DNA of 12,566 nt from an uncultured Eubacteriales bacterium (lineage in GTDB: Bacteria; Bacillota; Clostridia; Christensenellales; UBA1242), in the NCBI GenBank assembly GCA_958420145.1, contig CATZIR010000010.1:1-12566 (forward strand). The letters are read 5' to 3'. Positions 5,924 to 12,342 of the stretch are shown piece by piece (the stretch's first letter is position 1; each line of letters begins with the position of its first letter). The notes below the pieces were generated by a model that ran no database searches, was not told the DNA's origin, and saw only the letters and a program-made list of their open reading frames with translations. Position numbers and translations under genes: made by a program.

Positions 5924-5956
5924 CCCAACTACAAAGTTTAATAGTTGGGCTTTTTT
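5924..5956 (+). terminator. Intrinsic terminator of tRNA-Ser
   Basis: CCCAACTA pairs with TAGTTGGG around a 10-base loop, followed by C and six T, seven bases after the tRNA CCA end. Confidence 0.95.
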
Positions 5957-5979
5957 ATGTGACTTAATGAAGATAGTTT

Positions 5980-6008
5980 TTGACGAATGCGTTAAAATGG
6001 TGTATACT
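5980..6008 (+). promoter_or_regulatory. Promoter of the ABC transporter operon
   Basis: TTGACG (5980-5985) and TATACT (6003-6008) lie exactly 17 bases apart. Transcription would start near 6015, followed by AAAAGGA at 6018-6024 and ATG at 6032. No operator-like dyad is obvious. Confidence 0.8.
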
Positions 6009-6031
6009 CAAAGAGTTAAAAGGATTAATAT

Positions 6032-6943
6032 ATGGCAAATAACATTATTGAAATTAAAAATTTATACAAAAGCTTTGGCGAAATTCACGCTGTTAATAAT
6101 CTATCATTCAATGTAAAAAGTGGCGAACTTTTTGCTTTTTTGGGCGTTAATGGTGCTGGCAAAAGCACAACGATTTCTATGATTTGTGGAACACTCGCTA
6201 AAGACAGTGGCGAAATTATAATTGATGGCAAAAACATCGACACAGATATGGAAAAAATCACAGCCGAAATTGGCGTCGTTTTTCAAAACTCTGTGTTAGA
6301 CAATATGCTAACTGTTAAAGAAAATCTAATTTCTAGGGCAAGTCTATACGGAATTTATGGAGAAAATGCAAACAAAAAAATATTAAAACTAGCTAAACTG
6401 CTTGATTTTGAGCCATTACTCAATAGAACTTTGGGCAAACTTTCTGGTGGACAAAAAAGGCGTATTGATGTTGCTCGAGCGCTAATTCATGACCCTAAAC
6501 TACTCATCTTAGACGAGCCTACCACTGGCCTTGACCCACAAACAAGAAAAACATTGTGGCAAGTTATAAATTCATATCGAAAAGAACAAGGAATGACTGT
6601 GTTTTTAACCACTCACTATATGGAAGAAGCGACTGACGCAGACTATGTTGTAATTCTCGATAGTGGCGTAATTACCGCCGAAGGCACACCTTTACAACTA
6701 AAAAATAAATACACTGGCGACTACATCACAATATATGGTCAAACCGAGGATAAAGTAAAGGAACTTAACTTGCCATACAAAAAAATTAACGACGCCTTTA
6801 GAGTGGAAGTTAAAGACACATTAGAAGCAAAAAATCTTATTATGAACCACAGCGACATTTTCACCGACTTTGAAATTATCAAAGGCAAAATGGACGATGT
6901 TTTCTTGGCTGTTACCGGCAAAAAACTTATAGGAGATAACTAA
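6032..6943 (+). CDS. ABC-2 type transporter ATP-binding protein (DrrA/CcmA-like)
   Basis: This is the ATPase subunit of an exporter; it dimerises on the inner face of the membrane beside the permease encoded next to it. All the motifs are present in order: Walker A GVNGAGKST (38-46), Q-loop Gln 85 (VVFQNS), signature LSGGQ (137-141), Walker B LLILDEP (157-163) and H-loop His 195 (TTHYMEEA). YMEEATDADYV and the following VILDSGVITAEGTP are typical of the daunorubicin-resistance/ABC-2 branch. A C-terminal extension of about 80 residues, ending DDVFLAVTGK, is the usual tail of this branch. The length of 303 is normal. AAAAGGA lies seven bases before ATG. The permease gene starts two bases after its stop. 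The substrate cannot be told; members export antibiotics, peptides, lipids or polysaccharides. Confidence 0.95.
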   Translation: MANNIIEIKNLYKSFGEIHAVNNLSFNVKSGELFAFLGVNGAGKSTTISMICGTLAKDSGEIIIDGKNIDTDMEKITAEIGVVFQNSVLDNMLTVKENLISRASLYGIYGENANKKILKLAKLLDFEPLLNRTLGKLSGGQKRRIDVARALIHDPKLLILDEPTTGLDPQTRKTLWQVINSYRKEQGMTVFLTTHYMEEATDADYVVILDSGVITAEGTPLQLKNKYTGDYITIYGQTEDKVKELNLPYKKINDAFRVEVKDTLEAKNLIMNHSDIFTDFEIIKGKMDDVFLAVTGKKLIGDN

Positions 6944-6945
6944 AA

Positions 6946-7878
6946 ATGCAAACATTTTTTATAATGACAAAGCGAAACATAAAACTCTTTTTTAAGGACA
7001 AAGGAATGTTTTTTGCGTCTTTGATTACTCCAATTATATTACTTGTCTTGTTCGTAACCTTTTTGGCTAACATATACAAAGAAAATTTTGTTAGCAATAT
7101 TCCACAAGGAATTGATTTGCCTAGCAAAATAATTAATGGCGTTGTGAATGGGCAGTTGTCTGCTTCCCTACTCGCCGTGTGTGGCATAACTGTTGCCTTT
7201 TGTGCAAATATGCTAATGGTAACAGATAAAGTTAATGGCACAAGAAAAGATTTTAGCATTACACCTGCAAAAAAATCATCAATCTCTATGTCTTACTATG
7301 TTGCCACTCTAATCACCACTCTAATTATTTGCCTAATTAGTATGGGTGCTTGCTTTATCTATATTGGTGCTACTGGCTGGTTTTTATCATTCACTGATGT
7401 TTTACTTATTATTGGCGACATATTTTTAATCTCTATGCTTGGCACTGCACTGTCATCTATCATAAATATATTTTTAACATCGCAAGGTCAAATATCTGCT
7501 GTTGGAACTGTCGTGAGTGCTGGCTACGGCTTTATTTGTGGAGCATATATGCCAATATCACAATTTTCGGTTGTATTGCAAAACATTTTAGCGTTTTTGC
7601 CTGGAACTTATGGAACATCGCTTATTAAAAATCATTTCCTAAACGGCACTTTTAGAGAGATGGCAAAATACGGCTTTTCTAGTGACGCAATCGAAAGTAT
7701 AAAATCTGGTTTGGACTGCAATGTAAAATTTTTTGGCAACACAGTAAGCATTGGCACGATGTATGCCATAATGATTGGTTCTATCGCACTTCTAATTGGA
7801 GCATATATTTTGATAAATGTATTAAAAGCAAGAAAACACACAACGCACAAAAATATAAAATTGGAAAATAAAAAGTAA
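6946..7878 (+). CDS. ABC-2 type transporter permease
   Basis: This is the membrane subunit that forms the export path with the ATPase encoded just upstream. The 310-residue protein has six hydrophobic segments at about 23-41, 73-92, 116-139, 150-173, 185-205 and 271-294. An N-terminal amphipathic stretch, FIMTKRNIKLFFKDKGM, is typical of the ABC-2 family. The extracellular loops lie at about 45-72 and 220-268. The segment GQISAVGTVVSAGYGFICGAYMP (181-203) with LAFLPGTYG (215-223) resembles the conserved ABC-2 C-terminal region, which ends in a helix and a basic cytoplasmic tail. AGGAGA lies within the end of the upstream gene, and the gap is two bases, so translation is probably coupled. One promoter before the ATPase gene and one terminator after this gene bound the operon. 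Confidence 0.92.
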   Translation: MQTFFIMTKRNIKLFFKDKGMFFASLITPIILLVLFVTFLANIYKENFVSNIPQGIDLPSKIINGVVNGQLSASLLAVCGITVAFCANMLMVTDKVNGTRKDFSITPAKKSSISMSYYVATLITTLIICLISMGACFIYIGATGWFLSFTDVLLIIGDIFLISMLGTALSSIINIFLTSQGQISAVGTVVSAGYGFICGAYMPISQFSVVLQNILAFLPGTYGTSLIKNHFLNGTFREMAKYGFSSDAIESIKSGLDCNVKFFGNTVSIGTMYAIMIGSIALLIGAYILINVLKARKHTTHKNIKLENKK

Positions 7879-7886
7879 AAATGCAC

Positions 7887-7925
7887 AAAAAAACACTTAA
7901 AAATCAACTTTTTAGGTGTTTTTTT
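7887..7925. terminator. Bidirectional terminator between the ABC operon and the DUF11 gene
   Basis: AAAAAAACACTTAAAAA and TTTTTAGGTGTTTTTTT form a 17-bp stem with one G-T pair and a five-base loop. T-runs flank it on both strands. It starts nine bases after the permease stop and lies 20 bases from the stop of the convergent DUF11 gene, so it can serve both. Confidence 0.85.
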
Positions 7926-7944
7926 ATAATATTTCTTAGTTTTT

Positions 7945-8706
7945 TTACTTTATTAAAACTGAAAACTCTATTTTTTGAGTTTCGTTTATACCTAGGTTGT
8001 TAAGGCTAAAACCAGTTGCTGGATTGTATGTTGGTTGCTGTGTGCCATCTATTTTTACACTACCTTCTATAAACTCTGTGCCGTCTGGAATTGGGTCCGT
8101 AAACACAAGGTCGGTATTTTCAAATGGGCCACTATTTGTTATTTCAACAGTGTAAACCAAAGTGTCCCCAGACTTGACTGCACTAGCACTTGCCGTTTTT
8201 AATAATGCCACTCCATTATTCAAAATATCAACGTTAATTTCATTAGAGTTTATGTTAAAATTTTGACCATCAATCGTGACAGAAATTGTCGACTTGTTTG
8301 TGAAAGCATCAGTTTCGGGATACTCAATTACTTTCAAGTCGTAGGTTATGTCTATGTCAACATTTGAGCCTAATGTTACTGGCAAAGTCATACCCTGAGT
8401 TGGGTCTAAGTCATCATAGGTTTGGGAGCCTACCTTGACCGTTCCTTGAACAAAAGTTGCGTCGCTACTTAAGACATCATTCACCGTAATGTCTTCTATA
8501 TCAAAATCTGTGTTGTTAGCGATGTTGGTTGTTACTGTCACCACTCCTAGTGGTAAAGCGTAGTTTGGCGTAGCAGTCTTTGTGACTACCACATCGGTAT
8601 TTACCAAACTAACAACTTTTGTGTTACTTTCTGCGCTAACACTCACTTTTTCTCCTGCCTTATTTAATATATTAGATGTCAATCTTGCTTTGTTAGTAAT
8701 TGCCAT
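7945..8706 (-). CDS. DUF11 repeat protein without a signal peptide
   Basis: DUF11 modules are Ig-like beta-sandwich repeats found in surface and spore-coat-like proteins. The 253-residue product has one full module at about 38-162 and a second at about 166-253. The second has the typical text (VKSGDTLVYTVEITNSG, FTDPIPDGTEFIEGSVKIDG, INETQKIEFSVLI). Residues 1-36 (AITNKARL to ESNTKVVSL) resemble 134-162 (AFTNKSTI to NSNEINVDIL), so the chain opens with the closing strands of a module, and its last module lacks them. There is no signal peptide, anchor or Cys. The start at 8706 follows AGGAGA (8712-8717). It lies 66 bases downstream of sodC with no terminator between, so the two may be co-transcribed. 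Its role is unknown; structural assembly is an inference. Confidence 0.88.
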   Translation of the reverse strand: MAITNKARLTSNILNKAGEKVSVSAESNTKVVSLVNTDVVVTKTATPNYALPLGVVTVTTNIANNTDFDIEDITVNDVLSSDATFVQGTVKVGSQTYDDLDPTQGMTLPVTLGSNVDIDITYDLKVIEYPETDAFTNKSTISVTIDGQNFNINSNEINVDILNNGVALLKTASASAVKSGDTLVYTVEITNSGPFENTDLVFTDPIPDGTEFIEGSVKIDGTQQPTYNPATGFSLNNLGINETQKIEFSVLIK

Positions 8707-8772
8707 AGTTTTCTCCTATTTCAGTCTATGAGAACATACAAAAATTGGTTAATCGCAAGATTTGAACATATA

Positions 8773-9237
8773 TTACAATTTTTTTATTAGACCACAAGCA
8801 ATACGCATTCCTGAGTTTCCAGCAGGCTGAGATGTGTAGTCATCGGGGTCAAGATGAATGATTACAGACCTATCAATAACCTCATCAACATTGAATCTAG
8901 TTGTGTAGAACACTAAAAACGCATTGCCACCACCTGAAAATAACACAGGCATATCGCCCTTATGATTCGGGTGCATATCGCCACCATAGTGTTCACCAGA
9001 CGAAGAAAAGTCGCCATCACACTCACCTTTTTCGTGAATATGAAAGCCAAAAATATTTGTTTTTGTGTTAGGCAAGTTATGCACTGAGCAAACCACTATT
9101 GTTGAATTGCCAAAATCGTAAAAATCGATTTGTCCATTAATATTAGGGTATTCTTCTCCGCCTTCTATTAATGCATAAGCACTAGGCTTTGCATTTGCTA
9201 ATTTTTCTAGCAAAAATTGATTTTCATTTTGTTCCAT
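8773..9237 (-). CDS. sodC: Cu/Zn superoxide dismutase-family protein, cytoplasmic
   Basis: Cu/Zn SODs convert superoxide to oxygen and hydrogen peroxide. In the 154-residue protein, the copper ligands are H66 and H68 (GFHIHEKGEC) and H128 (VIIHLD). The bridging His is H83 (EHY), and the zinc ligands are H89, H92 and D95 (MHPNHKGDMP). C73 and C148 fit the structural disulphide, and R145 in GNSGMRIACG fits the active-site Arg. No signal peptide is present, unlike in most bacterial periplasmic or lipoprotein SodC. It resembles the short signal-less SOD-family proteins of anaerobic Clostridia. The zinc loop is short, so activity needs proof. The start at 9237 follows GGGGAG (9244-9249). A weak promoter lies at 9264-9293. 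The DUF11 gene follows in the same direction. Confidence 0.9.
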   Translation of the reverse strand: MEQNENQFLLEKLANAKPSAYALIEGGEEYPNINGQIDFYDFGNSTIVVCSVHNLPNTKTNIFGFHIHEKGECDGDFSSSGEHYGGDMHPNHKGDMPVLFSGGGNAFLVFYTTRFNVDEVIDRSVIIHLDPDDYTSQPAGNSGMRIACGLIKKL

Positions 9238-9263
9238 AAATCACTCCCCTTGAAATCTAAAAG

Positions 9264-9293
9264 TTTATATGCAAAAATCAATTTTATTGATAA
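9264..9293 (-). promoter_or_regulatory. Weak candidate promoter of sodC
   Basis: On the minus strand TTATCA (9288-9293) and TATAAA (9264-9269) lie 18 bases apart, about 26 bases before the start codon. A terminator for the upstream gene at 9333-9366 implies that some promoter must lie here. Confidence 0.4.
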
Positions 9294-9332
9294 AGAAAAT
9301 TTTTTTTGAAAGAGTAAGAAATTTATTGCAAC

Positions 9333-9366
9333 AAAAAACCTTGCCAGAATTAAGCAAAGTTTTTTT
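9333..9366 (-). terminator. Intrinsic terminator after the 431-residue membrane protein gene
   Basis: On the minus strand AAAAAACTTTGC pairs with GCAAGGTTTTTT (one G-T) around a short loop and ends in a run of six T. It lies about 10 bases after the stop codon. Confidence 0.85.
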
Positions 9367-9375
9367 GTTATTTTT

Positions 9376-10671
9376 CTAATCTGTTATCGTTTGAATATTA
9401 GGTTTGCATTTGCAGTATTTTTCCATTAGTTCCAGCCTATTTTTCATAAAGTTATCTACTCCGTCAACCTTAACATTGAATTTTTTTATAAAGTAGTAAC
9501 TATCTGGTGAAAATTCAACTATGATGTCATTTTTGAGATTATACTTATTTTCCTGTGGCAAATCGGAAACAATAAACGCCGTAATTGAACCCGTATATCT
9601 AAAAATAACTTTCAAATGTAATTTCAACTCATCGTATGGAATTACTCCTGCAAACTCTGGATTTTGAGAAGTTACACTTTCGTTAAACTGTTGTTTCAAA
9701 GCTTCTTTGTAAGCGTCTTTATCTAGTTTTCCATCTTTGTTAGACTCAAGTTCTGCCATTATGTCAAACATCTTTTGTTCGAGCGAACGCATATTCTCTT
9801 TATCTAGGCTTATTCCAGTTTCTTCAAACTTTACCAGTTGGTCATTTGCCATATCTAAAAATGAATTTTCTATGTCGTCTTCAACCTTAAAATTTTCAAA
9901 ATCATACATCTGGTTGTATAGTTCAATATCTTTTTTTCGTATGATTGGAAGAAATGACAATGAAAGAATACTCCAAAGTGTAAACAAACCAATAAAAGTA
10001 AAAATTACTGCATAGAAAGTGGCAGATGTGTCATTTTTGTTTCCTTCGATTATGATTATAGGAAGAAAAACAATAAATATAACTATAATAGAAATTAACA
10101 CTTTTAATAGATAAGATTTTCTTGCTGGAGTTGTGCGATATTCTTGATAAAAATTCTCCAAAAAGTCCATTTGTTTTTGCTTTGGCGACTTTATCGTATA
10201 AACGATAAGCGCAATCAAAAAGAGTGAAAGTATGAAGTCACCTACGCTTAACACTATAACCCCAATTTTTAGGTTGTCTCGTTGAATTTGTATTGCTTTT
10301 TCGGTATCAAGAGAAAATGTGGCACTTTCTATGCCAAAAACTTTATCTCCTTTTAAAATATGTAAGGTTACATCACCGTTTTCGATAGTTTTTAGTTCGT
10401 CAAAGTTCAGTTTTTCAGCAATCACATTGTAAATTTGATAAGTTTTACCGTTTTCAAGTGTAATTTGGTATTTTTTACTTTCTTCTTCGCCTACAACCTT
10501 AACGCTAGTAACCTTACCACTAACAGCCACTGTGTTATTAATATTAAATTTAGACATATCAATACTAATTAGTATTGTAAGAAAAATAAAGCAAGTTAAA
10601 ATTATCGCTAGCATAATTATATAGAATATCTGTCTCTTTTTTGGAATATCAACCATTTGTGTATTTTTCAT
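9376..10671 (-). CDS. Unrecognised four-helix membrane protein with large outer and inner domains
   Basis: I do not recognise a family. The 431-residue product has hydrophobic segments at about 14-37, 135-160, 188-209 and 216-244. Basic residues at 11-13 and 161-167 place both on the cytoplasmic side. Residues about 40-133 would then be outside. They read like a small beta domain (VSGKVTSVKVVGEEESKKYQ, then LENGKTYQIYNVIAEKL). The C-terminal half (245-431) would be cytoplasmic: an acidic helical part (EDDIENSFLDMANDQLVKF and on), then alternating strands (IIVEFSPDSYYFIKKFNVKV). NKDGKLDKDAY (311-321) resembles half an EF-hand but lacks the final Glu. The start at 10671 follows GAGGTA at rather short spacing. 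It has its own promoter and terminator and faces away from tRNA-Leu. Confidence 0.85.
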   Translation of the reverse strand: MKNTQMVDIPKKRQIFYIIMLAIILTCFIFLTILISIDMSKFNINNTVAVSGKVTSVKVVGEEESKKYQITLENGKTYQIYNVIAEKLNFDELKTIENGDVTLHILKGDKVFGIESATFSLDTEKAIQIQRDNLKIGVIVLSVGDFILSLFLIALIVYTIKSPKQKQMDFLENFYQEYRTTPARKSYLLKVLISIIVIFIVFLPIIIIEGNKNDTSATFYAVIFTFIGLFTLWSILSLSFLPIIRKKDIELYNQMYDFENFKVEDDIENSFLDMANDQLVKFEETGISLDKENMRSLEQKMFDIMAELESNKDGKLDKDAYKEALKQQFNESVTSQNPEFAGVIPYDELKLHLKVIFRYTGSITAFIVSDLPQENKYNLKNDIIVEFSPDSYYFIKKFNVKVDGVDNFMKNRLELMEKYCKCKPNIQTITD

Positions 10672-10693
10672 CTCTACCTCTATATATTTATTA

Positions 10694-10721
10694 TTTATAA
10701 CAAATTGTCACTGTTTTTCAA
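10694..10721 (-). promoter_or_regulatory. Promoter of the 431-residue membrane protein gene
   Basis: On the minus strand TTGAAA (10716-10721) and TATAAA (10694-10699) lie 16 bases apart, about 23 bases upstream of the start codon. Confidence 0.55.
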
Positions 10722-10779
10722 AATGTTTTGGTTATTTTACCACTAAATCCAACTATTTTTTACTAACTGCGACACAGGC

Positions 10780-10808
10780 TGGACTTTTTTATAAAATAGT
10801 AATATAAT
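10780..10808 (+). promoter_or_regulatory. Promoter of tRNA-Leu
   Basis: TGGACT (10780-10785) and a perfect TATAAT (10803-10808) lie 17 bases apart. Transcription would start only a few bases before the tRNA 5' end at 10819, the usual compact layout and a contrast with the long leader of tRNA-Ser. Confidence 0.75.
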
Positions 10809-10818
10809 AAACTTGCAC

Positions 10819-10906
10819 GCAGAAATGGCGAAATTGGCAGACGCACAAGTTTCAGGTACTTGTGGACGATAAGTCCGTGTAGGTTCAAATCCTATTTTCT
10901 GCACCA
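10819..10906 (+). tRNA. tRNA-Leu (anticodon CAG, reads CUG)
   Basis: The acceptor stem GCAGAAA pairs with TTTCTGC, followed by discriminator A and an encoded CCA. The anticodon loop TTCAGGT puts CAG at 10853-10855 on a CAAGT/ACTTG stem. A long variable arm (GGAC/GTCC) and the T-loop GGTTCAAATCC mark it as class II Leu. Confidence 0.97.
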
Positions 10907-10937
10907 AAAAAACAAGTTTTGTCTAAACTTGTTTTTT
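10907..10937. terminator. Terminator after tRNA-Leu, probably bidirectional
   Basis: AAAAAACAAGTTT pairs with AAACTTGTTTTTT around a five-base loop and starts right after the CCA end. The A-run on one side and T-run on the other let it also end the convergent HNH gene, whose stop is at 10972. Confidence 0.85.
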
Positions 10938-10971
10938 ATTGCAAATTCTTAACTTTATTATAATTATGATA

Positions 10972-12177
10972 TTAAAGTTTTTTTAATAGCCTTTCTTTTC
11001 TAAATATAAAATTTTTTTTACCACTATCAGCAAAATTATATTTAATTCCTAAGTCACATAAATCAATTGCGTCTTTATACTGTTTATTTTTTTCATAAAT
11101 AATACATAATCTTGTTAGAGTTCCTACTACACAACCTTTAAGTGTTTGTGATAAAGTTTCAAAATTAGCAATATCTTTTTTACATAATAAAATGGCTAAA
11201 TCTTCAAAAGAATCTTTTTTTTCTCTTAAAGAGTAAACTAAATCGGCTATACCCAAAATACAAAAATGTAAAGAGTTTTTTTCCTCTGGAACTAAAGGTT
11301 CAATATTCAGTATACTATAAATAGTTTTTTCCATTTTATCATATTCTAAATTAAAATATTCATCGTAAAACTCTTTTTGATAATCCGAAATTTTTCTTAA
11401 AATTTTTGTGTCCCTATTACCATATTTATCATAAATAAAATTTTCATTTATTTTATTGCTTAAATTTGGATCGCTATCTAGTTTACTACCCTTTTTACCA
11501 TTACATTTTGAGCATAAAACTCTTAAATTTTTCTCAATACTCTTTCCACCTTGACTAATGGGTATAATATGGTCAATCTGTAGACCTACTTCATCTGGCA
11601 TATACTTACCACATTGTTGACATGTATATCTATCTCTTTGAATGATTTTTTGTCTTAATTCTTTAGTTAATGCTTTTCTTTGATCAGACTTATTATAGTT
11701 GTTATAAGTAATACTGTAATTATGAGATTTTAAGAAATTTATTCTATTCAAAACAAATTCTTCACTAGCATAAAAATTATTACTAACTACATCAACTTGA
11801 TAACTATATCTTTGATAATTTACTTGTTTATAACGCGTCTGTGTTCTAACACCTTTGAAAGTAAATGCTTTATAATAGTTCCTATTGCATTTGTCTAAAA
11901 ATTTTTTACTTTTCTTTTCATTCATTTTATCTAACTTTTCTTTTTTCCAATCGTTTATTTCCTTTATATGCCTTTCTACTTCGCTTGTGCCATTATTAAT
12001 TAGATAAAAATCAAGTAATTCATCATTATTCATATTTTTCTTTTTGGTGATATCTATCTCTATCGTCTCGGTAGGATAATAATTAATAAAATAATTAATA
12101 AGTTTATAAATTCCTAATACTAATAATATAAAACCACTAATTCCACAAAATATTGCAAAACCTTCACCAATACTCAT
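10972..12177 (-). CDS. Membrane-anchored HNH endonuclease candidate with a TPR-like tail
   Basis: HNH domains are metal-dependent nuclease folds. The 401-residue protein opens with one hydrophobic segment (about 7-34), followed by a charged helical linker (45-110). The HNH domain (about 170-232) reads LRQKIIQRDRYTCQQCG, LQIDHIIPISQGG and NLRVLCSKCNGKKG. C186/C189 and C222/C225 bind structural zinc, and D202-H203, N217 and N226 are the catalytic set. The C-terminal part (about 265-401) is helical; YEKNKQYKDAIDLCDLGIKY (361-380) reads like one TPR unit. With a short N-terminus outside, the nuclease would face the cytoplasm. GGGAGA lies 11 bases before ATG, a long spacing. The gene is clearly AT-richer than most neighbours, which hints at acquisition. 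No methylase, integrase or partner gene adjoins it, so defence, recombination or another role stays open. Confidence 0.87.
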   Translation of the reverse strand: MSIGEGFAIFCGISGFILLVLGIYKLINYFINYYPTETIEIDITKKKNMNNDELLDFYLINNGTSEVERHIKEINDWKKEKLDKMNEKKSKKFLDKCNRNYYKAFTFKGVRTQTRYKQVNYQRYSYQVDVVSNNFYASEEFVLNRINFLKSHNYSITYNNYNKSDQRKALTKELRQKIIQRDRYTCQQCGKYMPDEVGLQIDHIIPISQGGKSIEKNLRVLCSKCNGKKGSKLDSDPNLSNKINENFIYDKYGNRDTKILRKISDYQKEFYDEYFNLEYDKMEKTIYSILNIEPLVPEEKNSLHFCILGIADLVYSLREKKDSFEDLAILLCKKDIANFETLSQTLKGCVVGTLTRLCIIYEKNKQYKDAIDLCDLGIKYNFADSGKKNFIFRKERLLKKL

Positions 12178-12210
12178 AAATAAAAATATCTCCCATATAA
12201 GTTTGGAAAT

Positions 12211-12238
12211 AGTATAACATATTTTAATGTTTAATCAA
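12211..12238 (-). promoter_or_regulatory. Promoter of the HNH gene
   Basis: On the minus strand TTGATT (12233-12238) and TATACT (12211-12216) lie 16 bases apart, and TGT precedes the -10 (extended -10). Transcription would start near 12204. Confidence 0.6.
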
Positions 12239-12260
12239 ATTGTAATTTTAATATAAATTG

Positions 12261-12296
12261 AGCTTTGATAAATGCGAAATTTATCGTGCTTTTTTT
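12261..12296 (+). terminator. Orphan terminator-like hairpin upstream of the TrmH gene
   Basis: GATAAAT pairs with ATTTATC around GCGAA, flanked by AGC/GCT and followed by seven T on the plus strand. No plus-strand gene precedes it; the upstream gene is on the minus strand. It may stop antisense transcription toward TrmH or end a short RNA. Confidence 0.5.
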
Positions 12297-12307
12297 GTTT
12301 GAAAAAA

Positions 12308-12336
12308 TTTACTAAAAGTCAATATTGTGATAAAAT
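12308..12336 (+). promoter_or_regulatory. Promoter of the TrmH-family gene, placed for a leaderless mRNA
   Basis: TTTACT (12308-12313) and TAAAAT (12331-12336) lie 17 bases apart, and TGA precedes the -10 (extended -10). The box ends six bases before the ATG at 12343, with no Shine-Dalgarno in between. Confidence 0.6.
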
Positions 12337-12342
12337 AATTAT

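Noticed and set aside
5745..6116. Plus-strand open frame of 123 codons
   Set aside because: It runs through tRNA-Ser, its terminator and into the ABC ATPase gene in another frame.
9706..10012. EF-hand in the 431-residue membrane protein
   Set aside because: NKDGKLDKDAY has the central DG but lacks the acidic residue at loop position 12, and there is no paired second loop.
10819..12342. Integrative element at tRNA-Leu carrying the HNH gene
   Set aside because: No direct repeat of the tRNA 3' end is found on the far side of the HNH gene, and there is no integrase.
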